From the NCBI GenBank assembly GCA_902625125.1, contig CACOAB010000006.1:1-46531 (forward strand): DNA of 46,531 bases. Reading direction: 5' to 3'. The translations under genes and the position numbers were made by a program. Every line of letters begins with the position of its first letter. Within the stretch, counting starts at the first letter, position 1. The notes under the pieces are model-generated. The model was not told the origin of the DNA. It ran no database searches and saw only the letters and a list, made by a program, of their open reading frames with translations. This stretch comes from an uncultured Pelagibacteraceae bacterium (GTDB lineage: Bacteria; Pseudomonadota; Alphaproteobacteria; Pelagibacterales; Pelagibacteraceae). This document shows, piece after piece, positions 1 through 8,552 of this stretch.

Positions 1-125
1 ATTAAAGAAATTAATATAAAATAGTGATTAAAACTTTCACCGTTTTTTAATGGCCATAAACCTAAGATTAAAAAAACAATAAAAAAAAGTAAGCCAAAAC
101 TTTTGTTTGTGCTTTTTGAACTCAT
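1..125 (-). CDS. SxtJ-like small membrane protein (partial, 3' end outside window)
   Basis: The frame opens with ATG at 125 and runs off the left edge without a stop, so only about 41 residues are visible. They are a short polar N-terminus (MSSKSTNKSFG) followed by a hydrophobic segment (LLFFIVFLILGLWPL) and a KNGES turn. This resembles the N-terminus of SxtJ-family membrane proteins, which in related genomes often sit near carbamoyltransferase genes; that is recalled knowledge, not a search. The start lies only 6 bases after the xsc stop on the same strand, so the two are probably co-transcribed. The function is unknown. Confidence 0.5.
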   Translation of the reverse strand, partial: MSSKSTNKSFGLLFFIVFLILGLWPLKNGESFNHYFILISL

Positions 126-131
126 TAAGTG

Positions 132-1913
132 TTAATTTAAACCTTTTTGAGGCTTCATATCCTCTTTTTTTATACCAGCTACTCTTACAGGTTTTTTCAT
201 CGCGTCACGTCTAAATGGCTCTCCTAATTCCTGGTTTAGTATAACTTCAATGAATGTAGTAATGCCTTTCTTTTGATCTTCACATGATTGCTTTATTGCT
301 TTTGTGGTTTCTTCCATAGTTTTTACAGTAACACCTTTTAAACCACATGCATTAGCAACTTTTGCATAACTCAATTCAGGATCTAGTTCTGTGCCGATAA
401 AATTATTATCAAACCAAAGAGTTGTATTTCTTTTTTCTGCTCCCCATTGATAATTTCTAAAAATAACCATTGATATAGCAGGCCATTCTTCTCTTGCACA
501 TGAGCTCATTTCGTTCATGCTTATTCCAAACGCTCCATCTCCTGCGAAACCGATCACTGGTGTTTCAGGACAACCAATTTTTGCACCCAAAATAGAGGGA
601 AAACCATAACCGCAAGGTCCAAATAATCCTGGAGCTAAATATTTTCTTCCTTTTTCAAAAGTTGGATAAGCATTTCCTATCGCACAATTGTTTCCTATAT
701 CGCTAGAAATAATTACGTCTTCCGGCATTCCAGCTTGAATTGCTCTCCAAGCTTGTCTTGGTGACATTCTATCTTTATCTCTATCTCTAGCTTCTTTGTT
801 CCAAACTGTTCCTGGATCATCGTCTTCATGATCTAAACTAGAAAGTTTTTGTAACCACGCTGACTTAGTTTGATGAATTAAATCTTTTCGTTTTTGTCTA
901 TCGACATCTCCTGCCTTAGGAGACAGTTTTTCTAATAATTGTTGAGCTACTAACTTTGCATCCCCGCAAATTCCAACTGTAACTTTTTTTGTTAAACCAA
1001 TTCTGTCTGAATTTAAATCTACTTGAATAATTTTTGCATTTTTCGGCCAATAGTCAATTCCATATCCAGGTAATGTTGAAAAAGGATTTAATCTTGTACC
1101 TAGCGCTAGAACCACATCTGCTTTTGCGATTAATTCCATTGCAGCTTTTGAACCATTGTAGCCTAGTGGACCCACAGCCAAAGGATGACTTCCTGGAAAA
1201 CTATCATTATGTTGATATCCGGAACACACAGGGGAGTCTAATTTTTCAGCTAGCTTTACACAGTCTTTTATAGCTCCACCAATTACTACTCCAGCTCCTG
1301 ATAAAATTACTGGAAACTTTGCATCTGACAAAAGCTTTGCAGCCTCTTGGATTGCTGTAACTCCGCCAGCTTGTCTTTCTAATCTCACGATTGGAGGTAG
1401 TTCAATGTCTATTACTTGTGTCCAATAATCTCTTGGAACATTAATTTGTGCTGGAGCTGAACCTCTTATGGCTTTTTCGATAACTCTATTTAAAACTTCC
1501 GCTATTCTTGATGGATCTCTTACCTCTTCTTGATAACAAACCATGTCTTTAAATAAATTCATTTGTTCTACTTCTTGAAAACCTCCTTGGCCCATTGTTT
1601 TATTTGCGGCTTGAGGAGTAACTAAAAGAAGCGGGGTATGGTTCCAATACGCAGTTTTAATTGGTGTGACTAAGCCTGTTATACCTGGTCCATTTTGAGC
1701 AACAACCATTGACATTTTTCCAGTGGCTCGAGTGTAACCATCAGCTATTAAACCACCATTAGTTTCATGCGCAACGTCCCAAAAAGTAATTCCAGCATCA
1801 GGAAAAATATCCGAGATAGGCATAAACGCAGAGCCAATAATACCGAATGCGTGTTCTATACCATGCATTTGTAAAACTTTTACAAAAGCTTCTTCAGTCG
1901 TCATTTTAGCCAT
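132..1913 (-). CDS. xsc: Sulfoacetaldehyde acetyltransferase (Xsc)
   Basis: This thiamine-diphosphate enzyme converts sulfoacetaldehyde plus phosphate into acetyl phosphate and sulfite in the cytoplasm, the carbon-sulfur cleavage step for taurine, isethionate and related C2 sulfonates. The 593-residue length is normal for Xsc. The N-terminal pyrimidine-binding domain carries the catalytic Glu (VAHETNGG, Glu50), and the C-terminal domain has the GDG motif near residue 458 followed by the Mg-binding MVIFRN segment. The overall pattern fits Xsc better than acetolactate synthase. The ATG at 1913 has a Shine-Dalgarno sequence (AAGGAG) four bases upstream. The gene is divergent from suyAB, which also releases sulfite. 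No enzyme making sulfoacetaldehyde, and no phosphotransacetylase, is present in the window. Confidence 0.93.
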   Translation of the reverse strand: MAKMTTEEAFVKVLQMHGIEHAFGIIGSAFMPISDIFPDAGITFWDVAHETNGGLIADGYTRATGKMSMVVAQNGPGITGLVTPIKTAYWNHTPLLLVTPQAANKTMGQGGFQEVEQMNLFKDMVCYQEEVRDPSRIAEVLNRVIEKAIRGSAPAQINVPRDYWTQVIDIELPPIVRLERQAGGVTAIQEAAKLLSDAKFPVILSGAGVVIGGAIKDCVKLAEKLDSPVCSGYQHNDSFPGSHPLAVGPLGYNGSKAAMELIAKADVVLALGTRLNPFSTLPGYGIDYWPKNAKIIQVDLNSDRIGLTKKVTVGICGDAKLVAQQLLEKLSPKAGDVDRQKRKDLIHQTKSAWLQKLSSLDHEDDDPGTVWNKEARDRDKDRMSPRQAWRAIQAGMPEDVIISSDIGNNCAIGNAYPTFEKGRKYLAPGLFGPCGYGFPSILGAKIGCPETPVIGFAGDGAFGISMNEMSSCAREEWPAISMVIFRNYQWGAEKRNTTLWFDNNFIGTELDPELSYAKVANACGLKGVTVKTMEETTKAIKQSCEDQKKGITTFIEVILNQELGEPFRRDAMKKPVRVAGIKKEDMKPQKGLN

Positions 1914-1987
1914 AAATCTCCTTAAAGTATTTTGAAATTCTAGCTTTCATTATACTAAATTTTAGTTTATATCCATTAGATATTTTT
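1914..1987. promoter_or_regulatory. Divergent intergenic region xsc / suyA
   Basis: This 74-base gap must hold both promoters. On the minus strand a perfect TATAAT (1949-1954) precedes xsc, with no good -35 at the usual distance, and the xsc ribosome site AAGGAG lies at 1918-1923. On the plus strand suyA has no recognisable Shine-Dalgarno sequence directly before its ATG. Shared control of the two sulfonate branches is an inference from the divergent layout; no operator was identified. Confidence 0.35.
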
Positions 1988-2275
1988 ATGTCACAGCCCG
2001 ATCTAATCATACACGACGAAAAGGATAACGTAGGAGTTGTTGTGATAGAAACCACTAAAAAAGGCCAAGATTGTAGCGCCTGGATAATGGAAAACGACAA
2101 AACTGTTAAAGTCCCATCATCAAATGAAGTTCCTTTAGGGCATAAAATTGCGCTCAAAGACCTCAAAGTTGGAGATACGATCTTCAAATACGGGCACGAT
2201 ATAGGAAAAGTAGTCAAAGAAATAAAAAAGGGTGAACATGTTCACGTTCACAATGTTAAAACAAAAAAGTGGTAA
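1988..2275 (+). CDS. suyA: (R)-sulfolactate sulfo-lyase small subunit (SuyA, SAF-domain)
   Basis: This is the small subunit of the lyase that splits 3-sulfolactate into pyruvate and sulfite. The 95 residues match the SAF-type domain of the UxaA/SuyA family: an [14 protein letters not shown] start, a central block with [16 protein letters not shown], and the closing [22 protein letters not shown] that is typical of altronate dehydratase N-domains and SuyA. A stand-alone small subunit followed by the large subunit fits SuyAB, and altronate dehydratase UxaA is usually one fused chain. The xsc neighbour supports the sulfonate assignment over a sugar-acid dehydratase. suyB starts 7 bases after the stop. 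Confidence 0.82.
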   Translation: MSQPDLIIHDEKDNVGVVVIETTKKGQDCSAWIMENDKTVKVPSSNEVPLGHKIALKDLKVGDTIFKYGHDIGKVVKEIKKGEHVHVHNVKTKKW

Positions 2276-2282
2276 ATCAATT

Positions 2283-3449
2283 ATGAAAATTCCAAAAAGT
2301 TTTTTAGGCTATAAAAGAGAGAACGGTAGAGCTGGTACAAGGAATCACGTTATCATTCTTCCAGTTGATGATATTTCGAATGCTTGCGCTGAAGCAGTTG
2401 CAAACAATATAAAAGGTACCATTGCTTTACCTCATTCCTACGGAAGATTGCAATTTGGTGCTGATTTAGAATTACATTTTAGAACAATGATTGGGACTGG
2501 TAGAAATCCTAACGTAGCAGCAGTAATAGTAATTGGTATTGAGCCAAAATGGACAAAAAAAATTGTAGATGGGATAGCAGAAACTGGAAAACCAGTAGAA
2601 GGTTTTCATATAGAGCGAAGTGGAGACATTCAAACTATAATGAAGGCTTCAAAAAAAGCACAAGAGTTTTCTATGTGGGCATCTGAAAAACAAAGAGAAG
2701 AGTGTCCTTTGAGTGATTTATGGATTTCGGTTAAGTGTGGAGAATCAGATACAACATCAGGCCTCGCTTCTAACCCTACAGTTGGAAATTTGATGGATAA
2801 ACTAGAACCTATGGGCGTTCATTTATGTTTTGGAGAAACTTCTGAATTAACCGGAGCGGAACAAGTTTGTGCTAAAAGAGGAGCAACACCAGAAGCGCAG
2901 AAAAAATTCATGAAAACTTGGAACGATTATAACGATTTTATATTAAAGGAAGCAACAGATGATTTATCAGAAAGCCAACCGACTGCTGGAAATATTGCTG
3001 GAGGTTTAACAACGATAGAAGAAAAAGCATTCGGAAACTTTCAAAAAATAGGTTCAAGAAAATTTATAGACGTTCTAGAGCCAGCTGAAGAACCAAAAAA
3101 AGGAAAAGGTCTTTATTTTATGGACACTTCATCCGCAGCTGCAGAGTGTGTTACTTTACAAGCTGCTGGTGGGTTTAATATTCATCTGTTCCCCACTGGA
3201 CAAGGAAATATTATTGGTAATCCAATAGAACCTGTGGTCAAGCTTACTGCAAATCCTTTAACAGCTAAACTAATGAGTGAGCATGTAGATTGCGATGTTT
3301 CAAAAATTTTATCTAGAGAAATGAATTTAGATCAAGCCGGAGATAAGCTTATAGAGACAACTCTTAAGGTTGCCAATGGCAGATTAACTTGCGCGGAAGC
3401 TTTAGGTCATAGAGAATTCGTTATGACTAAACTTTACCGAAGTGCATAA
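2283..3449 (+). CDS. suyB: (R)-sulfolactate sulfo-lyase large subunit (SuyB, UxaA family)
   Basis: This is the catalytic large subunit, 388 residues, of the UxaA/SuyB dehydratase-lyase family. It opens with [16 protein letters not shown], the family signature, and contains the conserved blocks [11 protein letters not shown] and [17 protein letters not shown]. These provide the cysteine and polar ligands for the metal or Fe-S centre known in the family. The frame is open further upstream, but the ATG at 2283 starts exactly at the conserved N-terminus and 7 bases after suyA, so earlier ATGs inside suyA were rejected. The product is pyruvate plus sulfite. The downstream HIT gene overlaps its stop by one base, implying one transcript. 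Confidence 0.85.
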   Translation: MKIPKSFLGYKRENGRAGTRNHVIILPVDDISNACAEAVANNIKGTIALPHSYGRLQFGADLELHFRTMIGTGRNPNVAAVIVIGIEPKWTKKIVDGIAETGKPVEGFHIERSGDIQTIMKASKKAQEFSMWASEKQREECPLSDLWISVKCGESDTTSGLASNPTVGNLMDKLEPMGVHLCFGETSELTGAEQVCAKRGATPEAQKKFMKTWNDYNDFILKEATDDLSESQPTAGNIAGGLTTIEEKAFGNFQKIGSRKFIDVLEPAEEPKKGKGLYFMDTSSAAAECVTLQAAGGFNIHLFPTGQGNIIGNPIEPVVKLTANPLTAKLMSEHVDCDVSKILSREMNLDQAGDKLIETTLKVANGRLTCAEALGHREFVMTKLYRSA

Positions 3450-3847
3450 TGTCTTCTAACAAAGAAGGCTGTATATTTTGCGATAAAACTAATTGTAAAG
3501 TTATCTATTCAACAGAAAATTTTTTCATAATAAGAGATACCGCTTATCCTGTCACAAAACATCATACTCTGATCGTTACAAACAGGCATGTAGAAGATTT
3601 TTTTAATCTTACAAAAAAAGAAATGAATGACTTAGACGAAATTTTAAAGAAGCAAAAAGAAGAATTGAAAAATTTAGATAATGAAATAAGTGCTTTCAAT
3701 GTAGGTGTAAATATCGGAAAAGATGCAGGACAATCAATAATGCACTGTCACATTCATTTAATTCCTAGAAGAAAGGGAGATGTTGAAGATCCAAGAGGTG
3801 GTGTTAGAGGTGTAATTCCTGAGAAGCAAAAATATAAAAGAAAGTAA
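3449..3847 (+). CDS. HIT-family nucleotide hydrolase/transferase
   Basis: The 132-residue protein has the histidine-triad motif HCHIHLIPR near the C-terminus and an N-terminal CIFC pair, which is common in the HINT/Fhit-like branch and may bind zinc. HIT enzymes hydrolyse or transfer nucleoside monophosphates, for example adenosine phosphoramidate, diadenosine polyphosphates or adenylyl-sulfate-type compounds. The exact substrate cannot be read from sequence. The ATG overlaps the suyB stop by one base (TAATG), placing it in the suyAB operon. Some HIT proteins split adenylyl-sulfate, and an APS-forming reductase is encoded nearby, so a link to APS turnover is conceivable but is my inference. 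Confidence 0.85.
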   Translation: MSSNKEGCIFCDKTNCKVIYSTENFFIIRDTAYPVTKHHTLIVTNRHVEDFFNLTKKEMNDLDEILKKQKEELKNLDNEISAFNVGVNIGKDAGQSIMHCHIHLIPRRKGDVEDPRGGVRGVIPEKQKYKRK

Positions 3848-4942
3848 TTATTTTACAGGGAATTTTACTTCCTCTTTTGGTTTTTTATTTCTAAAATCTG
3901 AAATTAATTTTCTTAACCAAGCTGCTAAAATTCCTAGTGCAATAGCAATAATAATTGCAAAAGCACCGTACAAAAAAGGAAATTCGTTTGATAATTTAAG
4001 TGAAAACTCTGCATACTTATTTAGATCAACTTTAGTTATTTGTTGTTCGTTAATTAATTTTGAATGATCTCTAAAGAATGTATCGTAACCAATTGCAATT
4101 GCCACACTACATAATAATAATGCGAATAAAGATTTTAATTGATTGCTATCTAAATATTGTCCTAATTTTTGACCAAGTTGTACACCCACAATTGAACCAA
4201 GTATTAAAGGCACAACCAAAAAGAAATCTATTGAGCCATAATTAAATGAATGAAGAACAGTAACTATTGCGCTTATAAAAATTGTCACAAATAAAGAAGT
4301 TCCAGGTATTAATCTGACCGGCATGCCTACAATATAAATCATAGCTGGTACCATTAGAAAAGCTCCCCCAATGCCCATCATGGCTGCCACAAATCCTACT
4401 ACCAAACCTAATAAGATTGGAGTTAAGGCACTTTCATACAGTCTAGATTTTTGAAATCTCATTCTTAGTGGTAATCCTTGCAACCAATTGTGCTCGTGAA
4501 GTTTTTTCTTAATTGTTTTCTTTTGCGTAGCTGTTCTTAGTGCTTCAATAAGCATTAGTGTACCAACGATTGCCAATAAATACATATATAGTAAAGAAAT
4601 AATCACACTTATTTTTCCAATTCCGTCAAAATAGGTAAATGTTGTGATGCCGAGAAAAGTTCCAACTACTCCTCCAGCAACAATCATAATTCCCATCTTG
4701 TAATCAAGGGTATTTTTGAACCAATGTGTTAATGATCCAGAAACAGAAGTAGCTAAGATATTATTTACTTCATTTGGTACTGCGTAGACTGGAGGTATGC
4801 CCATAAAAATTAAAAATGGTGTCATCAAAAAACCACCACCTACTCCAAAAAGGCCGGAAAGAACTCCTACTAATAAACTTAAAAAAAGTAATAAAAAAAT
4901 ATCTATGTTAACTTGAACAATAGGAAGGTAAATCTCAAGCAT
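3848..4942 (-). CDS. TauE/SafE-family membrane permease, likely sulfite exporter
   Basis: This 364-residue inner-membrane protein has the duplicated TauE/SafE architecture. Each half carries a glycine-rich motif: GVLSGLFGVGGGFLMTPF near residue 30 and FVAAMMGIGGAFLMVP near residue 190. About eight hydrophobic segments are visible, with a basic loop after the first half (QKKTIKKKL). Family members are assigned to export of sulfite, sulfoacetate or other organosulfur anions. As the last gene of the apr operon, and facing suyAB and xsc that produce sulfite, a sulfite-export role is well supported by context but not proven by sequence. Its stop abuts that of the convergent HIT gene with no terminator visible between them. 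Confidence 0.85.
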   Translation of the reverse strand: MLEIYLPIVQVNIDIFLLLFLSLLVGVLSGLFGVGGGFLMTPFLIFMGIPPVYAVPNEVNNILATSVSGSLTHWFKNTLDYKMGIMIVAGGVVGTFLGITTFTYFDGIGKISVIISLLYMYLLAIVGTLMLIEALRTATQKKTIKKKLHEHNWLQGLPLRMRFQKSRLYESALTPILLGLVVGFVAAMMGIGGAFLMVPAMIYIVGMPVRLIPGTSLFVTIFISAIVTVLHSFNYGSIDFFLVVPLILGSIVGVQLGQKLGQYLDSNQLKSLFALLLCSVAIAIGYDTFFRDHSKLINEQQITKVDLNKYAEFSLKLSNEFPFLYGAFAIIIAIALGILAAWLRKLISDFRNKKPKEEVKFPVK

Positions 4943-4978
4943 AATCTTAATTATGCCTGTATAGGCGAGAAGTCAATC

Positions 4979-5329
4979 TTAATAAATTGTTGCTCCAAAA
5001 ACTTTCACGAGACCGTCCTCTTCACCTATGACTAATCTACCTAGGAATTCACCAGGCATTGTTTGGCTTTTCTGTTTATAGAGAACAGTAATAAATTGGT
5101 TTCTTCTTATTGTTCCAAGAAATTCCTGTTTTTCTGAGAGACTCGTAAGTAATTTATTGTTAGCCCATTGCTTTCCAAGCTCAACTTCATTTGCTCCATA
5201 TAACATTTGTGAAGAAAAATCTTTTGTAAAACCGCCGTAATCTTTAATATTTGAAGATTTTACTAAATTATCCCAGATTGGCTGAGCTATATCTTTAATT
5301 TCGTTATCCGATTTTTCTAACAGCTCCAT
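4979..5329 (-). CDS. Uncharacterised 116-residue protein in the apr operon
   Basis: I do not recognise a family. The protein is soluble, lacks a signal peptide, has no cysteine, and has an amphipathic N-terminal half followed by likely beta strands (EFLGTIRRNQFITVLYK, EFLGRLVIGEEDGLVKVFGATIY). This layout could fit a small alpha+beta NTF2-like fold, but that is a guess. It begins 6 bases after the aprA stop and ends 36 bases before the exporter gene, so it is almost certainly co-expressed with APS reductase and the presumed sulfite exporter. Its position suggests a role in sulfite or APS handling; no catalytic motif is visible. Confidence 0.8.
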   Translation of the reverse strand: MELLEKSDNEIKDIAQPIWDNLVKSSNIKDYGGFTKDFSSQMLYGANEVELGKQWANNKLLTSLSEKQEFLGTIRRNQFITVLYKQKSQTMPGEFLGRLVIGEEDGLVKVFGATIY

Positions 5330-5335
5330 TAAACT

Positions 5336-7195
5336 TTATGAAGCTTTCTTTTCCTTCTTTTCATCTACAATGTGGTAAACAGGAACTTTCTCCATTGTAA
5401 ACTTTTTAGTTTTAGGATCTCGTCTTGAAACAGTTAAACAATGCCAGTTGTCGTCGTCAAGCTTTAAATGGTCTCCTCGATAGTAGTAACCTGGCCATCT
5501 AGTTTCTTCTCTAAATTTTGTATGCTCCGTAACACATTGCGAGGTAATAGTTCTGTGTTTTAATTCCCATGCTCTCATTAGCTGATGATAATCTTCAGCA
5601 CCAACATTTTCTAAATCTTCCTCTAACCATTTTAATAATTCTAATCCTCTGTTAAGCATGTTTTCATTTGTCATGTAGTTTGTGGCAATTCCCCCAACGT
5701 ACTCATCCATTATTCTTTGAAGTCTTTGCAAACCTTGAATAGGAGAAATATAACTTGGTGAAACAGTTCCACCAGTTATTTCATTTCTTCCTACTGTATA
5801 ATTTTCTAAAGGCTTATAAATAACTTCTTTTAAATCTTTATATTGTTTATCACTTACTTTAATGCCATCGGCTTTTTTATCTTCAATATATTTCACAGCA
5901 GCTTTCGCGGCTAATCTTCCTTCTGTAAAAGAACCTGAAGAAAATTTATGTGCACTCCCACCTACGGTATCACCAGCGCCAAATAAACCATCAACTGTTA
6001 ACATTCTATTGTAACCCCAAAAATATTCTGGAGGAGAAAGGTCCTCTGGTCCACTCACCCAAGCTCCAGAACATGTTGCATGTGAACCCATCACATAAGG
6101 TTCGGACGTTGTAAGTTCTGGATTAGTGTATTTTGGATCGATATTTTGTGAAGCCCATACCACAGCTTGACCAACAGTCATTCCTAAAAAATTTTCCCAA
6201 CCAACAGTCTCTAAATGAGGATCTTGAAAGGCTTCTTTAGTTACCATGTGTATAGGTCCGCCACCTGCTTGTACTTCCTGAATAAAAGCGTGGTTTCTTA
6301 AACATGTGGGTGTTGGATGGTGGTCGATATATTCTCCTACCATTTCCTTTGTATGATCATACCATTTTTTTTCGTAGTTCTCTCCATTCGCATTTTGAGT
6401 GTAAGTTTTTAAATGTAAAAAATATGCACCAACTGGACCATATCCATCTTTAAATCTACATAAGACAATTCTGTTTTCCATTTGAGTCATCTTTGCTCCA
6501 ACAGCTATTGGCAGTGCGTAAGCAGAACCATTACTCCAAGGGGCATACCAAGTTCTTCCCATTCCTTCTCCAACAGCTCTCGGTTTAAAAATATGTGAAG
6601 CTCCTCCTGCTGCAACAATGACAGCTTTTGCTTTAAACACATGATAATCTCCAGTTCTCATATTAAAACCAACAGCTCCACCTATTCGATTTTCTTTTTC
6701 ATCATCCATTAAAAGATGAGTGATCATAATTCTGTTATAAATCTTATTAGCTGATTTTTTTGCGGCCTCAGCAACAATAGGTTTGTAGCTTTCACCATGT
6801 ATCATGATTTGCCATTTTCCTTCTCGTAAATACCTTCCTGTTTTTTCATTCTTCATCATCGGTAAACCCCATTCATCAAACATATGAACTGTAGAGTCTA
6901 CGTGACGAGCCATGTCGTAACCTAAATCCTCTCTAACCATACCCATTAAATCATTTCGAGCATATCTAACGTGATCTTCTGGTTGATTTTCGTCCCACTG
7001 CATACCCATATAACAATTGATTGCATAAAGACCTTGAGCTACAGCACCACTTCTATCGATGTTGGCTTTTTCAACACAAACTATTTTTAAATCTCTTCCC
7101 CAATGTCTAGCTTCAAATGTTGCTCCAGTACCGGCCATACCACCGCCGATAATTAAAATATCGCTCTCTTCAACGTGAGTTTTTACATTAGCCAT
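5336..7195 (-). CDS. aprA: Adenylylsulfate (APS) reductase alpha subunit
   Basis: This is the flavoprotein catalytic subunit of APS reductase, 619 residues. It begins with the FAD dinucleotide-binding motif (DILIIGGGMAGTGATFEA, residues 12-29), and further FAD-contact blocks follow (VIVAAGGASHIF; GLFGAGDTVGGSAHKFSSGS), as in the succinate dehydrogenase/fumarate reductase superfamily. Without dissimilatory sulfite reductase genes nearby, and beside sulfite-releasing enzymes, the expected direction is sulfite plus AMP to APS, that is, sulfite oxidation. The ATG at 7195 overlaps the aprB stop by one base (order B then A, as in other bacteria). Electrons would go through AprB to the AprM membrane protein. 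Confidence 0.95.
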   Translation of the reverse strand: MANVKTHVEESDILIIGGGMAGTGATFEARHWGRDLKIVCVEKANIDRSGAVAQGLYAINCYMGMQWDENQPEDHVRYARNDLMGMVREDLGYDMARHVDSTVHMFDEWGLPMMKNEKTGRYLREGKWQIMIHGESYKPIVAEAAKKSANKIYNRIMITHLLMDDEKENRIGGAVGFNMRTGDYHVFKAKAVIVAAGGASHIFKPRAVGEGMGRTWYAPWSNGSAYALPIAVGAKMTQMENRIVLCRFKDGYGPVGAYFLHLKTYTQNANGENYEKKWYDHTKEMVGEYIDHHPTPTCLRNHAFIQEVQAGGGPIHMVTKEAFQDPHLETVGWENFLGMTVGQAVVWASQNIDPKYTNPELTTSEPYVMGSHATCSGAWVSGPEDLSPPEYFWGYNRMLTVDGLFGAGDTVGGSAHKFSSGSFTEGRLAAKAAVKYIEDKKADGIKVSDKQYKDLKEVIYKPLENYTVGRNEITGGTVSPSYISPIQGLQRLQRIMDEYVGGIATNYMTNENMLNRGLELLKWLEEDLENVGAEDYHQLMRAWELKHRTITSQCVTEHTKFREETRWPGYYYRGDHLKLDDDNWHCLTVSRRDPKTKKFTMEKVPVYHIVDEKKEKKAS

Positions 7196-7665
7196 TAATA
7201 GTAAACACCTTTCTTAAATGAGTCTTTATCTACCGTTGGCAGATCTCCATCAATATTAAGGCCTTTTGGTTCTGTATAAAGTCTTTGAGTGGTTATCTCA
7301 CCTTGATTAGGTTTATCCTCTTCAGCTAGTTTTGGAATAAATTTTCCCCAGGGTTTAGTTGTGATTGGTGAAACGAAATTTTTTTCAGTTCCATTTCTAA
7401 ATTTAATTCTCCAAGAAATAGTCCCTTTTTCTTCCTCTCTTCTTACTCTAACACTGTGGCCCATTGGTGCGAAATCTGCATAACCTCTAACGTCTATTGC
7501 ATGGTTTGGGCAAGCTTTAACACATGAATAACATTCCCAACAAAAATTTGGCTCAATATTTTTTGCTCGTCTTATTGTCTCATCGATATGCATTATATCT
7601 GAAGGACAGATATCTACGCAGTGACCACATCCATCACATCGTGTCATATATACAAAAGTTGACAT
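7195..7665 (-). CDS. aprB: APS reductase beta subunit (two [4Fe-4S] ferredoxin-like)
   Basis: This is the iron-sulfur subunit that passes electrons between the AprA flavin and the membrane partner. Two [4Fe-4S] motifs are visible: Cys10-x2-Cys13-x2-Cys16-x3-Cys20 and Cys42-x2-Cys45-x2-Cys48-x3-Cys52. A C-terminal extension ending in KKGVYY is probably the tail that wraps AprA, as in known structures. The 156-residue length is normal. It lies between aprM and aprA with 40 bases to aprM and a one-base overlap with aprA. Confidence 0.95.
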   Translation of the reverse strand: MSTFVYMTRCDGCGHCVDICPSDIMHIDETIRRAKNIEPNFCWECYSCVKACPNHAIDVRGYADFAPMGHSVRVRREEEKGTISWRIKFRNGTEKNFVSPITTKPWGKFIPKLAEEDKPNQGEITTQRLYTEPKGLNIDGDLPTVDKDSFKKGVYY

Positions 7666-7705
7666 AAATTATTTCCCCTCTTTAAAGTTTAATATCATAA
7701 ATTTC

Positions 7706-8500
7706 CTAATAATGCTTTGGTTGTTCTCTTTTAATTCCTAGTCCAAATTGCTCTGGAGCTTCAGCTGGTGGTGGCAAATTGTCTCTAGATCCGTCGGCTT
7801 CTGCTAAATTCTTTTGTATAGCAGCACCAGGTTTATAAAACATATGCGCAAATTTTGACCAGTAAACGCCTCCAAACAAAACTAGATTTGAAAAAATAAA
7901 TAAAACTAAAAATAAATAACTTAAACCGGTCATCCCTGAATGTTGTGTGTAAGACCATGCTAAACCAAATGTTGCACACGCTAATAAAGCTAAAACAAAT
8001 AAATCTGCTTTTATTATTCTGTACCACGGATGTGCCTCAGCAGAAACATCTACTCTTAAAAAAAACCAAAACCAGTAGCCACCTAAACAAGTTAAAATTG
8101 CTCCTATGTGCCATAAAGCTGTTAAAGATGATGGGGTTTCAATGCCAACAGAAGAATAAGAAAAAATTAGAATAGCAGAACTAATCCAAAAAATTATTGT
8201 ACCGTACATTCCTAACACGTGGGCTAATCTTCTTTTTCCCCAACCTAGTTCAGATGTTGTTGCTATATCATGTGCAACAGTCTTTAAGATAACAGCAGTT
8301 CTTTTGCCTGTCGTTAATTCAATTTGAGCATTTTTTTTAGCTTTTTTTGCATTCTCAAAAAAATATTTCACATTTTTTTTATGCCTTATGTCAACTAATA
8401 CACCTATTAACGTAAGAGCTGCCATAGCTAAAACAAATCCTTGCATAGCTATTGCTGGGATTATTTCTGCTAAATTTGAAAATGGATTGTTAGTAAACAT
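7706..8500 (-). CDS. aprM: APS reductase-associated membrane subunit (AprM-type)
   Basis: This 264-residue integral membrane protein has about five or six hydrophobic helices (residues about 15-35, 90-115, 125-150, 165-185 and 190-215) and a soluble, Pro-rich C-terminus. It starts the aprM-aprB-aprA series, the arrangement described in sulfur-oxidising bacteria and SAR11, where AprM is thought to connect APS reductase to the quinone pool. It lacks an obvious CxxC motif. Histidines in the helices (VAHDIATT, RRLAHVLGMYG, LWHIGAIL) could bind heme, which is my inference. The ATG at 8500 falls exactly at the predicted transcription start of the promoter described at 8507-8535, suggesting a leaderless mRNA. 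Confidence 0.85.
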   Translation of the reverse strand: MFTNNPFSNLAEIIPAIAMQGFVLAMAALTLIGVLVDIRHKKNVKYFFENAKKAKKNAQIELTTGKRTAVILKTVAHDIATTSELGWGKRRLAHVLGMYGTIIFWISSAILIFSYSSVGIETPSSLTALWHIGAILTCLGGYWFWFFLRVDVSAEAHPWYRIIKADLFVLALLACATFGLAWSYTQHSGMTGLSYLFLVLFIFSNLVLFGGVYWSKFAHMFYKPGAAIQKNLAEADGSRDNLPPPAEAPEQFGLGIKREQPKHY

Positions 8501-8506
8501 TGTGAT

Positions 8507-8535
8507 TTTATATAAAGACGCTAATTGCAGGTCAA
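8507..8535 (-). promoter_or_regulatory. Sigma-70-type promoter of aprM, leaderless geometry
   Basis: On the minus strand TTGACC (8535-8530) and TATAAA (8512-8507) are separated by exactly 17 bases, a near-consensus housekeeping promoter. Six bases separate the -10 from the A of the aprM ATG, so the predicted +1 is the start codon itself. No Shine-Dalgarno sequence is seen. This would give aprM-aprB-aprA a transcript independent of the two upstream genes. Confidence 0.5.
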
Positions 8536-8536
8536 G

Positions 8537-8551
8537 TGAGAACGATTCTCA
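8537..8551. promoter_or_regulatory. Palindrome TGAGAA-CGA-TTCTCA next to aprM -35
   Basis: A perfect 6-3-6 inverted repeat sits one base upstream of the aprM -35 hexamer and just before the stop of the upstream gene. It satisfies TGA-N9-TCA, the published pattern for RirA-type iron operators in alphaproteobacteria, and is close to Fur-like boxes. Iron control would make sense for an enzyme with two [4Fe-4S] clusters, but the regulator is not in the window and the assignment is inferential. A small hairpin without regulatory role is the alternative. Confidence 0.4.
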
Positions 8552-8552
8552 A

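Noticed and set aside
1906-2217. Minus-strand open frame across the xsc-suyA gap
   Set aside because: It is the complement of suyA plus the promoter gap, and would leave no room for the divergent promoters.
2232-2282. Earlier ATG for suyB inside suyA
   Set aside because: It gives a Lys-rich leader absent from the family; the ATG at 2283 begins at the conserved N-terminus.
4955-4966. Small hairpin GCCT-GTAT-AGGC between the exporter and the 116-residue gene
   Set aside because: Only four base pairs; too short to call a terminator or a regulatory element.
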